Assembly: GCA_028386065.3 (NCBI GenBank)
Contig: JAKUCV010003363.1
Span: 62,001 to 126,000, forward strand
Length of the DNA: 64,000 nucleotides
Direction: 5' to 3'
Origin: Turnera subulata
Lineage: Eukaryota; Streptophyta; Magnoliopsida; Malpighiales; Passifloraceae
This document shows positions 35,296 through 46,384 of this stretch, in pieces. The position numbers and the translations under genes are program-made. Under the pieces are notes generated by a model. That model worked only from the letters and a program-made list of their open reading frames with translations. It searched no databases and was not told the DNA's origin. The stretch's first letter is position 1; the number at the start of each line of letters is the position of its first letter.

Positions 35296-36510
35296 TCTTC
35301 AACCAACATAGACCTTTTATTATACACTCCATACGCTTTGCTTTTAGTTGAATAACCAAGGAATATGCCTTTATCAGATTTTGCATCAAATTTACCAAGT
35401 GCATCCTTTGTATTCAATATGAAGCAATTGGACTCGGAAACTTTAAACAAACTAATGTTTGGCTTTTTGTTATTCCAAATCTCATAGAGTGTTTTTTCAA
35501 GTGTTGATCTAATGGAAACTCTATTAAGTATATAACATGTTGTCTTTACTGCTTTAGCCCAGAAGTAAGTAGGAAGATTATGCTCATTTAACATGTTTTT
35601 TGCCATTTCTTGCAAGGTTCGGTTCTTCCTCTCAACAACCCCATTTGTTGGGGAGTTCTAGGAGCCGAAAAGGTATGGTTAGTGCCATTTTATTCACAGA
35701 AGTGAATGAAGATAATATTGTCAAATTTTCCATCATGATCACTTCTAATCTTTGTTAACTTATACCCTTTCTCATTTTGTAAATTTCTAACTAAAGATGC
35801 AAATTCATGAAGAGCATGATCTTTTTGAGCTAGAAAGATTACCCAAGTAAAACGTGAATAGTCATCCACAATTACAAAGGTGTATTGCTTACCTGCTAGA
35901 CTTACCATCCTCACTGGCCCGAAAAGATCAAGATGTAGGAGTTCAAATGGCTGGGATGTGGACAGAACCTTCTTAGGCTTGAAAAAGCTCTTGGTTTGTT
36001 TGCCAAGTTGACAAGCTCGGCATATTCTTTCTTTCTCAGACTTCATTTGTGGAAGTTCTCTTATAATCTCGTTCTTTAGCAAGTTTGACATGAGCTCCAT
36101 GTGAGCATGTCCTATTCTTCTATGCCAAAGCTTGAGAGTTTCTGTGCTAACACTAAAATACTTGTTCACGGGGTTAGCTGTTATTAATAGAGTATAGATT
36201 TCCTTGTCTTTTTCCTGTGAAAATTGTGTCATTATTTTCAAGGCTAGCTATCGAGCTTTCATTAGCTTCAAAGGTTACTTTGCAGCCTCGGTCACATAGT
36301 TGACTTATACTTAAAAAATTAAACTTTAAATTGTCAACTAATAACACATGTTCAATCATAGGATCCTTACCAACATTACCTATACCAAGAACTTTGCCTT
36401 TTGATTTGGCACCTAAGACACTAGATCGTAGGCCTATTGAGTAGAGGGATATGAACATACATGGGTCTCGGTCATGTGTCTTGAGCATCCACCATCGAGT
36501 ACCCATTGAT
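35296..36510 (-). pseudogene. Protease and integrase of sirevirus A, interrupted by B
   Basis: Minus strand: the protease site near 36495 reads WVLDGGCSRHM, with Gly where copia proteases have Ser or Thr (Asp-Ser/Thr-Gly). The integrase follows: WHRRIGHAHMEL, CRACQLGKQ, then LLHLDLFGP (first Asp), IRSDHDGKFDN (second Asp) and VERKNRTLQ-type sequence with the Glu, reached only after a one-base loss in the TPQQ-N-G segment (about 35645). The C-terminal part (YFWAKAVKTTCYILNR, FLGYS) runs to 35296, where element B enters. The remainder resumes at 27189. Confidence 0.88.
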
Positions 36511-36529
36511 CCCTATTTTCCTGCAGAAT

Positions 36530-38188
36530 AATCAGGTTTTTGGTACCCGCACAAGCTTGGGTCCTTGGAAGTTAGTTTTGGTACCATTAGGTACCCACAT
36601 AAACTTTATTGGACAATTATTCTTTCTAAATATGCAATTCTTTATGGCATGTCCAACTCGATCACAGAAATGACAAGTAATATGATTCTGATAGCTCTCG
36701 TCAGATTTAACAAAGATGTTTCTATATGATGATGTTCTTCTGGGATTATAATGAGCATGATTACAAACTTTCTTATTTTCAAAGACATTGTGAGTTGCCC
36801 CAAGGCTTATCTTTTGAAGTGTGTGTCTTTGCTGTCCAAGAATCATATCTAGCCCTTTGCTTCCACACTCAAATTTATTTAGCATGCCATTTAGATGTAC
36901 TACAAGTTTCGTTAACCTGCTTGTATAACCTTATCATGTTGTTCTTGGTTAGCCAAGATTTTCTTCTCAAGTTCACTATATGCACTAGCCAAAACATCCT
37001 TGCTCGTTCTAGCATCAACAAGGCAAGATGAACAAGATATCAACTCGTTATTCAACGTTTCACAGCTAACTTGTTGATCTATCTTTTCAGATTCTAAGAC
37101 TTCTATTTTTCTACTAAGCTAAATGTTTTCTTTTGCCATTTTCTCAAAGCTCCAGAATACGTCATCATAGGCATCTTGTAAGTTATCAAAATCATATTTA
37201 GAGGAGTCAGAATTACTTACCTTATGGTCATCTCTTGCCATGAGACATGTTTTGGCACCTTCTTCTTGTTCTGAATCACTCTCAGAATCTAGATCAGCTC
37301 ATGCTGCCATTGCCTTTTTTCCTATGCCGTTAGAAGCATCAAACTTGGGTTTTCTTTGTAAGGGGAAATCTGCTTTATTGTTTCCAGGGCGATTGCATCC
37401 ATAATAAAGAAGTTGATCTTCCTTTGTCTCTTCAAGTTTGACTCCTCTAGAGCTTCTTCCTCTTAAATCTCTTCTTGAGGTGCTTAAAAATTTTGCCAGT
37501 GACAAGAGCTATTTCTGAATCACTCTTAGAATCATCCTCCTGTGTGTTGAAAGCTAACTCTTTCTCCCTTTTCGCTTTTTCTTCAAACTTTGAGCCATAC
37601 ACAATGAGGTTTCCCATGAGCTCATTGTAGGTAAGCGTATTTACATCTTTGGCTTCCTCAATGGATGTGACTTTGGGTTCCCATTCAGCCGGAAGTGATC
37701 TAAGGATTTTGGTTACCTTCTCCTTTGTTGTGATCACTTTCCCTAGACATGCAAGGTTGTTGCTTAAAATTTTGAACCATGTGTCTAGGTCCTGAATGGA
37801 CTCGGCACCTCTCATTTGGAATAGCTCGAAGTCTCTTATGAGTCTGTTCATCTTGGATTCTTTAACTTGATTAGTGCCCACATGAGCTATACAAAGAAGA
37901 CTCCAAATCTCATGTGCGGTGTTGCATGAACACACTCGTTCAAACTCGGCTTGGCTAATGCCACAAAGGAGAGCTTTTTTAGCTTGTGCGTCTAGCTTCA
38001 CCCTTTTCATTTCTTCCCCACTCTAGTGCTGCATATCTTTAGCTGGACGTGTGTAAGGTGTGCTCACTATTTGCCACATCTCCAAATCCTTTCCTTCCAA
38101 GGAAAGTCTTTATGCGGAATTTCCAATGGTCAAAGTTTAACCCATTGAAGTATGGAGCATTGTTGATGTTGTTTCCCTCGAATGCCAT
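36530..38188 (-). pseudogene. Gag of sirevirus A, broken
   Basis: ATG at 38188 begins MAFEGNNI, as in C's gag. The capsid part (37447-38010) includes LLCGISQAEF, EIWSLL, TKILRSLPAEWEPKVTSIEEA and LTYNELMGNL. The first zinc knuckle (about 37370-37420) has lost its first Cys, its His and its last Cys (YYGCNRPGNNKADF). The second (CHFCDRVGHAIKNC, about 36660) is intact. The region between is a former coiled coil now full of stops. It is the homologue of the better preserved gag in C. Confidence 0.87.
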
Positions 38189-38230
38189 GATCTTTTTCTC
38201 CTGGAGGTTAATCTAACAACAGAGATCCAT

Positions 38231-38242
38231 GCTCCGCTACCA
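38231..38242 (-). other. Primer-binding site of sirevirus A
   Basis: Minus-strand TGGTAGCGGAGC starts two bases inside the 5' LTR, a diverged initiator-Met tRNA complement like those of B and C. Confidence 0.8.
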
Positions 38243-38244
38243 AT

Positions 38245-39747
38245 TGTAGGCCTAACTTGGCTAAGAGGGGGGTGAATTAGCCCCTTTTTCGATTAAGCAC
38301 CGATTTGGCACGACTGATGGCAAATCCTTCCTAAACTAAAATTGGAGATTATGAACACTAATGGGCACACTAAAGCAAACTTAAGAGAGAAGGGCTAGAG
38401 AGATTTGCACAGCGATTTATAGTGGTTTGCCACTGAGGACTACATCCACTACTCAATGAGTCCACCTTGAGATTTCTAACCTTCACTGTACTGTGGCTTT
38501 TATGGGTTCAACCAAAACCTTTTACAAGCATTTTCCTAGGCTAAGCTCAAACCCATCACTCACCACAAAACCTCCCCGGTTTGTTGATTCCCATCTTAGC
38601 AAGCTATTCACAAGTTTCCACTAAGGTGTATTTGATCTCACAGCGAGGAGTCTTCAATGACAAAGTCATGAAGATGTACAATTAAGGTCAACTCTATATC
38701 CTTAAGATATCACTCAGTTTAGGCTCTTTTGAAGAACTGCAAGTATAACTCAAGTAGTATGATGTCAAGACTTCATAATAGTAGCTCTAGCTTGAGTTCT
38801 TCAGTCTTCCTTCAATTTATAGAGGCTGGGGGAAGTGAGAGCCTCGTCATCCAACGGCTAGCTGTCACTTTCTGCTACCTTGAGATTTGACATCATTGGC
38901 GCCAGAACGTTCATCGCTCCAGTTTACAGAAAGTGGTCTGCACATGTTGAGCCGTTGCCTAGGTTTGATTCTCCTAGGTTGGACTGAATCAAAAAGAGTC
39001 GTTGTGAGAACTTTCCAGTCCTTTAAACGAACACCTGCAGAATAGAGAGAGACAAGCTTGCAGGTTTTATGCCCACAGGAGCACCTCCAACATAAGGCTC
39101 CAAAGTACAAGAAAGTCAGCACAAGCTCAGCAGACTCCTAGGTTTAGTGATCCAAGGATTATCAGATTCGAATCTATCCGTTGTGAGACCTGCGCAGATC
39201 TTTAGTCCAACATTTTTTGAGTTAAACTAGACTAGGTTACAAATTTATAGAGTATGGGAGCGCCTCCAACAAGTTGCCTCAAAGTTCCAGAAAATCAGCA
39301 CAAGTTGGACTGATACCTAGATTTGATGGTCCTAGGTTTGGGCTAAATCAAGATGAATCTTTCTAACTCCTGTCCAGATCAATAAACAAACATTTTCTAA
39401 CTTGAATCATGCTAGATTTCCGGTTTATAGGGTCTAGGAGCATCTCCAACATTTGCCTCAAAGTTGTAAGAAAACCAAAGTGGTCCATGGGCATGAGGGA
39501 GACATTAACCTATTAAAATAATACCACTGGCACACATACAAATCCCACTAGCCTCAAACTTTAAAAATTCAGATTTCATTATTTAATTCAAGGGTTTGGG
39601 TTATGGATTAAAATATTCATAAACCTAGTTTGTCATTAATCAAAATCAATTAAGCACATGGTTAGATAATTGGATTAAAATATTAATTAGTACTAATTAA
39701 CTATTTAATTAATCACTAATGCACATGTTAATTACCTTAACCCAACA
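38245..39747 (-). repeat. 5' LTR of sirevirus A
   Basis: It runs TGTAGGCCTAAC to AACCCAACA on the plus strand, 1503 bp, clearly homologous throughout to 21299-22826. The 'tttatagagg' patch near 38817 (minus-strand CCTCTATAAA) is the likely TATA region. Confidence 0.9.
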
Positions 39748-39920
39748 ATTAAGTTTGGGCCAATAAAATATGGATCCTCCAGAAGATATTACCCCATTTG
39801 AACACATGGCTTGCTGCTAAATTTAATCCTATTTTTCGTTGAAATTGGGGATTAATAATATATTTTGCCTATTTTATGTTTTTATGGTGGTTTTAGTAGA
39901 AAAGAGGAATAATTTGATGT
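39748..39920 (+). repeat. 5' LTR of F, second piece, truncated
   Basis: After the ATTAA duplication it continues F's LTR (matches 49867-50039: 'aagtttgggccaataaaatat', 'gaggaataatttgatgt') and stops abruptly at 39920. Confidence 0.88.
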
Positions 39921-39922
39921 AA

Positions 39923-40093
39923 GCGAGAAACCGAATTTTTCTGCCAATTCTAAAAACACACAAGGCTTACCAAAATGTTTGTTAATCATCAAAATGATAT
40001 AATAGGCATTGGATAATCATCATAAATATACTAAATAAGATTAGTCTTAATTAATTACTTAATTAAACCCTTAATCACATGTTTAGGCTGACA
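39923..40093 (-). repeat. 3' LTR remnant of C
   Basis: The 171 bp are colinear with 49268-49438 of the 5' LTR at high identity. The other 918 bp are missing at the junction with F. Confidence 0.9.
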
Positions 40094-40650
40094 ATCTCCC
40101 CCTTTTTGATGGTGACAAACATGTCAATTTTGCCATGTACAGTGGTTAAAATAAGATAGCAAAATAAATAAACTCCCCCTATTTCATAGGCATAATTACA
40201 AAAATCATAACTCATTCATTTGGCTCAATCAACCAGCCAAATGCTCCCCCTGCGTTTATGCATAGTATACTTTAAAAATTTGCCAAAGGCTTTTTGACAA
40301 TAGCTCCCCCTACATATAGGCACAGTATGATTTCATTTCCGGTAATGAACTTTTAGTATATCAAAATTATCATTTGGCTTTTTTATGGAGCTAAATCTTT
40401 CCCTGTATTATAAGCACAAATAACATAGCAATCACATTTGGCTGAGCCAAATATGGTTTACTGCATCAGAAAATAATCGCAAGGTATACCGCATCAGTAT
40501 TAATATCAACAACATCATATTTCAACATATTTGGCTGTTTCACCGAGCCAAATATTGTTCCCGGCATAAGAAAGATTTTTTCACAACAAATATAGCATAG
40601 CAGGAACATACGTTCCATTATAAACAACATATTATACTCCCCCTTTTGTC
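40094..40650 (-). other. Multiple polypurine tracts and ATTTGGCT hairpins of C
   Basis: AAAAAGGGGGAGAT abuts the LTR (minus strand). Further AGGGGGAG tracts lie at about 40172, 40244, 40303 and 40637. Between them are hairpins of ATTTGGCT with AGCCAAAT: 40217-40243 (9-bp stem), 40372-40396 (one mismatch), 40436-40452 and 40527-40555 (10-bp stem). Several polypurine tracts are a known Sirevirus trait; the hairpins are an observation. Confidence 0.82.
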
Positions 40651-40864
40651 ATCAGCAAAAGATAACACTTATAAAATCCAGGACGGATAGTAGATAATAC
40701 CAAATCCAAAGATAAATATCCAAAAGCATAAGAAACCACATATCCAAGCACAAACCAAATATTCAAGTGATACAAACCATAGGTAGAATAGTTATAAAAA
40801 GTACTTAGCTAAATGCAGATGAGGAATGCAATGCATGACCTAAGAGCATCAGATCTATGGAGCA

Positions 40865-43419
40865 TCAATCTTCATCAGAATCATCTTCAGGCATAGCAGC
40901 AATGAGTTGGTCAAGTTTCTCAAGTGTCTTTGTCTGAAACTTCTTCATTTGGCCCCTCACGGAATCAAGTTCTTCCTTTAGCTCACTGATCTTATCATTT
41001 ATTCCAGTAACCAGAACATTCAGCTCCTCAAGTTTGTGATCCTTTCCAGCTCCAGATTTGGTCACAGAGTATTCTCCTTCCGGATTTGGCTTGATAGACA
41101 TCTTGACCAAAGTATCCGCATTGATTTCCTTGAGCCAAATCGGCTTATCCTTAGTAGTAGGCTTGATCTTCAATTTTTTAGCCAACAAGGTAATAAGTGC
41201 ACCATGAGAATGTTCCTTGTAGATGCCCATGTGATGGATAATAAGAGTTCCAAAGCAGATAGAAGATTGCTCGGTAAGGCAAGCAATGATCCATTGATCA
41301 AGTTTCTTGATCATTGTGCAAGAATTCTTCCTTGGCATGATGACCCTAGTAAGAGTGTACATCAATGCTCTCTCTCTTGGCTTCAAGGAATTGTAGTTAC
41401 TAGACTTGGTGCACCCAAAGAGAAGCATATTCTGCTTGGAGTGACAAGGAGTCTTCGGAATGTTGATTGGAGTTCCAGAAGCATAATCATAAAACTTTAC
41501 TTTGCCCGGCTTCATTTTCAAAAGGTCACAAATCATCTCGGTTGTCACTGTAATCTTCTTCCCTTTGATTTTTATTTTGATGCAAGTGAGCAGACCATTA
41601 TCACCATACTCCACAATTTTGTTGTCATAGAAGTCCTTCATCAAAGCTTCATACCCTTGTTCCTTCAAGGTGACCAAAGTGGTGAGCTTAGCATCCTTCA
41701 ACAGTTTGGCTACACCGATTCCCTCAAAGTCATTTAAAACCATAGTGTAAGTGGGGGTATGGGTGAAGTACTTCTTCTCGACTTCTTGCTAGATTCAGAT
41801 TTGGTTAGAGCCTTGAGCTACTTTTTGGCTAGAGTTGGAGTAATTTCTTCCTCCTTTTCAGATTCTTCCTCCACCTCTGGCTCGTTGTCCTCATCTTCTT
41901 CCTTGTCTTCCTCATCACCAACCTTACCATCATCATCATGGTCACCTCCTTTGTCAGACTCATCATCAGATCCTTCCTTGTCTAATCCGCTTTCATTTTC
42001 TGGTCCATCATCAGACTTTTGTGCCTTGTCACTATCATTTGGTTCCTGGTCACTGTTATTTGGCTCATCATCAGCCAAATCATCTTCTGACTTCTCATTG
42101 TCATCATCACTCCTCTTTCTCTTTCTGGAGCTCTTGTCATCATCAGTAACAGGTGAATTCTCACTCTTATCATCATCAGAATCTACTTCAACAATTTTCT
42201 CTCCAAGCTTCTTTCCTCCTCTTCCAAACACAGTTTGAGCGCGTGTGCTTGGCATGACAAGTCTAGCTCTTGATGTTTGGGTGGATGGAGTGTGAGATAA
42301 GTGCTTTAGGAGTTTTGGCCTGGGTGCGTCAGATTTGGTTTTTGAGCACTCGGCTTCTTTCTCTGCTTCGATTTCTGGAACAGCTTTCTCAGCATTGGAT
42401 TTGGCTTCTGGTTGAGCCAAATCTCCTTTTGGCACTACATTCTCATTCTTCTCCTCAGGAAGTAAGCTTTGATTTTCAACAATCAATTCTTCTGCCTTGT
42501 CAGCCGCTTCTTTTAAGTTCTCTGCAGCATGAACCAAATCCTTCTTGGCTTCGACATTACCTTCAGAGATTGGAATCCCAAGTGGGATTTCATCAGCTTT
42601 CTCTGAGCTCTTCTCAACAACTTCTGCCATCTTCGGATCTTCAGACCTGGTTTCATCATCAACCAGACTCCTTTTTACTGGGCTTGTAGATTTGGCTCGC
42701 AATGCAGCCAAATCAGAATCGTCATTCAGATTATCGATTACACCCCCAGGTTGCTTCATCTTTTCAACATAAAATTCCTCAGCATCTACTCCCGGAGGTG
42801 GCACCAATGATCTCACGAATTCAGATAACACTTCGTTCTTGGTTTTTAAAGAACCAGAACCTTCACTAACAGATCTAGTTTTAGTTAAAGACTTAATCTT
42901 TGCACTAGATTCATCCCTTTTCTCAACACTCATTACAACACAATCAACAACAATATTTCCAGCATCCGATTTTATTTCTAGAGATCCTAACATGGTTTTC
43001 TCAGCAACATAAACCTCCCCAGAGCTTGAAACACGAACACTAAAAGGAGCAGGGGTCAAAACCTCAGTTTCAAGAATATTACCCGGTGGTGTTCCCTCAA
43101 GAATGAGTTTATGAGCTTTGGAATTAGACCCTTCCTTTGGAGAAACCATGGCTTCTTTGTGTTGTGCAGCCTCGGATTGTGGACCAAGCTTGAGCCTGTT
43201 GATTTGAGAAACAGCCTCTCTTTCTAGTGAAGTGAGTTCAGGGTTTGCACTTGCTTCTACCTTTTTCCCCTTTTTCTTTTCCGGCGTCGAGGACTTCTTG
43301 AAGAGAGGTTTTGCAGCAGCCAACTTAGTTCTTCATTTAGGAGGTGCCGACGGTTTTGGTGGTTTTTGTTTTGTGGTGGTTTGTCTCAAGGCTTTTCCTT
43401 TACCCGTGTTTGTCTTCAT
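40865..43419 (-). pseudogene. Envelope-like ORF of sirevirus C, nearly intact
   Basis: ATG at 43419 starts a basic N-terminus (MKTNTGKGKALRQ). Stop TGA at 43333, then an open stretch of 501 codons to TAG at 41818 in the same frame, then a frameshift into the last 292 codons (41743-40865). The middle is Lys/Glu-rich turning into long Asp/Glu/Ser runs (41850-42180). The C-terminal part has a folded-looking domain (VLNDFEGIGVAKLL, RERALMYTLTRVIMPR, HSHGALITLL) and a coiled coil ending in an acidic tail. Position and make-up fit the env-like ORF of SIRE1-type Sireviruses. I see no signal peptide or convincing transmembrane segment, so envelope function is unproven. Confidence 0.78.
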
Positions 43420-43910
43420 GATGGAGAGAATTTTTAAGGTTTGTATGTTAATGTGATTGAATGGGAAACTGAAAGTGGAAGTTAAAAAGGAAGTGGATAA
43501 TTGTGGAGAGAGGTAGTCACGGATTTTGTGGAGGAGAAGAAACCGGCCACTTCCGTTTAATGAACTCCTTCCTTTTTGCAGCTTTTTCACTTTATGTCAG
43601 ATGCGGGACAGACATAGCTGTTGTGCCAGAAACTCCCCGTTTTGACCTTCCTTTTTCTCTTTCTTCTTTAACTGCCGCTTATGGACCGCTGGACAATAGG
43701 TTTTGACTCATGCTTGAGCCAAATCTTACAACTCTTTCTCTTTGATGCTCTTGATGAATTGATTACAGCCATGACTTGTCGTCATATGCTCATATGCCTA
43801 GTGAATGTGTGAATGTGTGACGATTGAATATATTCTAAGTGCATATGTGTGCAATATGTTATGATATGCATGAACACATAAAAGCGAAATGTGGAGCCAA
43901 ATCAGAATAC
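43420..43910 (-). other. Spacer between pol and envelope-like ORF of C
   Basis: No domain is recognisable. It contains isolated GAGCCAAATC words like those elsewhere in C and probably the leader or splice region for the downstream ORF. Confidence 0.45.
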
Positions 43911-44127
43911 TTAAGATATATTGCAAATACCAAGCTCGAGTCTGATTTGGGTGAACTGATCCTCCTTCAATGGATTGGTAGAGATATCAGCCAGTTGATT
44001 TTCAGTTCTCACAAACACAATGGCCACATCCTTCTTCAACACATGGTCTCGAATAAAATGATGTCGCACTTCAATATGTTTGGTTCGAGAGTGTTGCACC
44101 GGATTCTTAGTTAGATTGGTGGCACTT
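43911..44127 (-). pseudogene. RNase H remnant of C after large deletion
   Basis: Only the end survives: QHSRTKHIEVRHHFIRDHV and ENQLADISTNPLKEDQF. At about 44127 the sequence jumps from the RT tail (TSTKLDKDENA) straight to this segment. In A the same interval spans most of the connection plus RNase H, so several hundred codons are gone, including the catalytic acids. Confidence 0.82.
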
Positions 44128-44156
44128 GAGCATTCTCATCCTTGTCAAGTTTGGTA

Positions 44157-45050
44157 CTAGTGCTCATTGGTGTCGGACAAGCCAAATCTTTTCAGCAGCT
44201 CTCCTGTGTACTTTGCTTGGTTAAGAAAAATCCCACCATTGAGTTTCTTGACTTGAAAACCCAGGAAGAAATTTAACTCCCCCATCATGCTCATTTCAAA
44301 CTTGCGGTGCATAAGCTTTTCAAATTCTTGACAAAGAGATTCATTTGTAGCACCAAATAGAATGTCATCAACATATATTTGCACAATAATGATATCATCT
44401 TGATTAGATTTCACAAATAGAGTTGAGTCTACTTTTCCTCTTATAAACCATTGTGAAATCAGATATGAGCCTAATCTATCATACCAAGCCCTAGGTGCTT
44501 GTTTAAGACCATATAATGCTTTTTTCAACTTAAACACATGTTGTGGATGCTCATGGTTTTCAAATCCTAGAGGTTGTTCTACACATACTTCTTCCAAGAT
44601 ATATCCATTTAGAAAAGCACTCTTGACATCCATTTGATAGAGTTTAAAAGATTTAAATGATGCAAATGCAAGCAACATGCGAATGGATTCAAGTCTAGCT
44701 ACTGATGCAAAGGTCTCATCATAATCAATACCTTCCTCTTGATTGTACCCTTATGCAACCAATCGAGCTTTGTTTCTTACCACAATTCCTGATTCATCAA
44801 GCTTGTTTCTAAAAACCCATTTGGTTCGAACGACAGGAAGGTCTTTTGGCCTTGTAACAAGCTCCTACACATTGTTCCTCTCGAACTGATTAAGTTCTTC
44901 TTGCATAGCTAATACCCAGTTTTCATCAAGTATGGCTTCAATGGCTTTTTTGGGCTCAACTTGGGACAAAAAAGCAAGATGTGTATTGATATTTTGTAAT
45001 CTGGATCTGGTAGTTACTCCTCTTCTAGAATCACCTAAAATGGCCTCTGT
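44157..45050 (-). pseudogene. Reverse transcriptase of C
   Basis: The frame 44157-44678 has YQMDVKSAFLNGY, ALYGLKQAPRAWYDR, catalytic YVDDILFGA and FEMSMMGELNFFLGFQVKK, continuing to KRFGLSDTNEH. The part up to 45050 encodes the upstream RT (WVFRNKLDESG, AMQEELNQFER type words) with at least one stop (about 44750). The active site is intact. Confidence 0.87.
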
Positions 45051-45052
45051 GG

Positions 45053-45964
45053 CTAATTCTCAGAAGTAAACTCAACATCTGTATCATCACTAAGGTCATT
45101 CAAGTTATTCTCATCAAACACCACATGCATTGATTCTTCAACAACCATGGTTCTTTTGTTGTATACCCTATAGGCTTTACTACTCAAAGAATAACCAAGG
45201 AATATACCATCATCAGACTTAGCTTGAAACTTATTTAGATTATCTTTAGTATTTAGGATGTAACACTTGGAGCCAAATGTGCGAAAGTATGCAATATTTG
45301 GCTTTCTATCATGCCAAATCTCATCAGGTGTCTTTTCAGTTAATGGACGCAAAGAGACTCTATTTAGGACATAGCATGCTGTGTTCACACCCTCAGCCCA
45401 GAAATAGGCAGGTTACTTATACTTATTAAGCATAGTTCTAGCCATTTTTTGTAAGGTTCGATTCTTCCTTTCCACAACCCCATTTTGTTGAGGTGTTCTA
45501 GGAGTCGAAAATGTGTGTTCATTGACATTTTGTTCACAGAATTGATTGAAGGTGGAATTATCAAATTCTCCTCCATGATCACTTCCAATTTTAGATATTT
45601 TATACCCTTTTTCATTTTGCAGCTTCCTAGCTAATGAGCCAAATTCTTGACATGCATGAACTTTTTGTGAAAGAAATAAAACCCATGTGAATCTAGAATA
45701 ATCATCAACTATGACAAATGCATACTTTTTACCACCAAGACTTACAGTTCTCATTGGACCAAAAAGATCAATATGTAAGAGTTCAAGAGGTCGAGAAGTT
45801 GATACCACATGTTTTGGCTTAAAAGTACTTTTGATTTGTTTACCGAGCTGACATGAACGACATTTGGTTTCTGCTTCGAACTTCAGTTTTGGCAGACCAT
45901 CGACCAAATCTTTCTTTGACAGATTTGAGATAAGTTCAAGATTTGCATGCCCCAGCCTCCTGTG
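45053..45964 (-). pseudogene. Integrase of C
   Basis: The frame 45413-45907 includes the zinc-binding tail CRSCQLGKQ, first Asp in LLHIDLFGP, second Asp in IGSDHGGEFDN and Glu in GVVERKNRTLQ: a complete D,D,E set. A one-codon break near 45412 separates it from the C-terminal part (45053-45388: NTACYVLNRVSL, IFLGYS, VVEESMHVVFDE). That last motif shows what A looked like where B inserted. The protein would need only the break near 45412 bridged to be continuous. Confidence 0.88.
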
Positions 45965-46384
45965 CTATAGAGTTGCAGTATCTGTTCTTGCACTAAAGCA
46001 CTTGATTTCAGGGTTAGTAACATCATTTAAACATATAGAGTGTAGATTACCAATCCTTTTTCCAACAAATAAGATATTCTCATCACTAACTCTACTCACA
46101 AGACATCTAGATGATTCAAAAGTAACTCTGAATCCTTTGTCACAAAGATGACTGATACTAAGCAAGTTGTACTTAAGATTATCAACAAGTAACATATGAT
46201 CAATAGTTGGATTAGTTCCAATCTTACCAATACCAAGGATTTTTCCTTTAGAACTATCACCAAATGTAAAATTACCTCGGTGTTTTGAGAGAATGGATGT
46301 CAATTTTAATGGGTCACCTGTCATATGCCTTGAACAACCACTGTCCAGAACCCATTCATCCCTTGCATCCTGTCAAATGATCAA
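45965..46384 (-). pseudogene. Protease region of C's pol
   Basis: Minus strand near 46350 encodes WVLDSGCSRHMTGD with the aspartic protease triad Asp-Ser-Gly intact. It continues with LGIGKIGTNPTIDHMLLVDNLKYNLLSISHLCDKG to 45965. A stop lies just upstream (about 46375) and one at the end. The protease cleaves the Gag-Pol precursor. Confidence 0.85.

Larger units (their letters stand above)
21299..39747 (-). mobile_element. Sirevirus-like Ty1/copia element A, TSD ATTAA, interrupted by element B
   Basis: LTRs at 21299-22826 and 38245-39747 (about 1.5 kb) are flanked by ATTAA (21294-21298, 39748-39752). On the minus strand the order is 5' LTR, primer site, gag, protease, integrase (with B inserted), reverse transcriptase, RNase H, envelope-like ORF, multiple polypurine tracts, 3' LTR. 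That order, the long coiled-coil gag with two zinc knuckles and the extra 3' ORF are the SIRE1/Maximus (Sirevirus) plan. Every frame is broken by shifts and stops. Without B the element is about 10.3 kb. Confidence 0.9.

Noticed and set aside
41036..42772. Plus-strand open frames of 75-233 residues
   Set aside because: They are antisense shadows of the envelope-like ORF of sirevirus C (Ser-rich runs are the complement of Asp/Glu codons).
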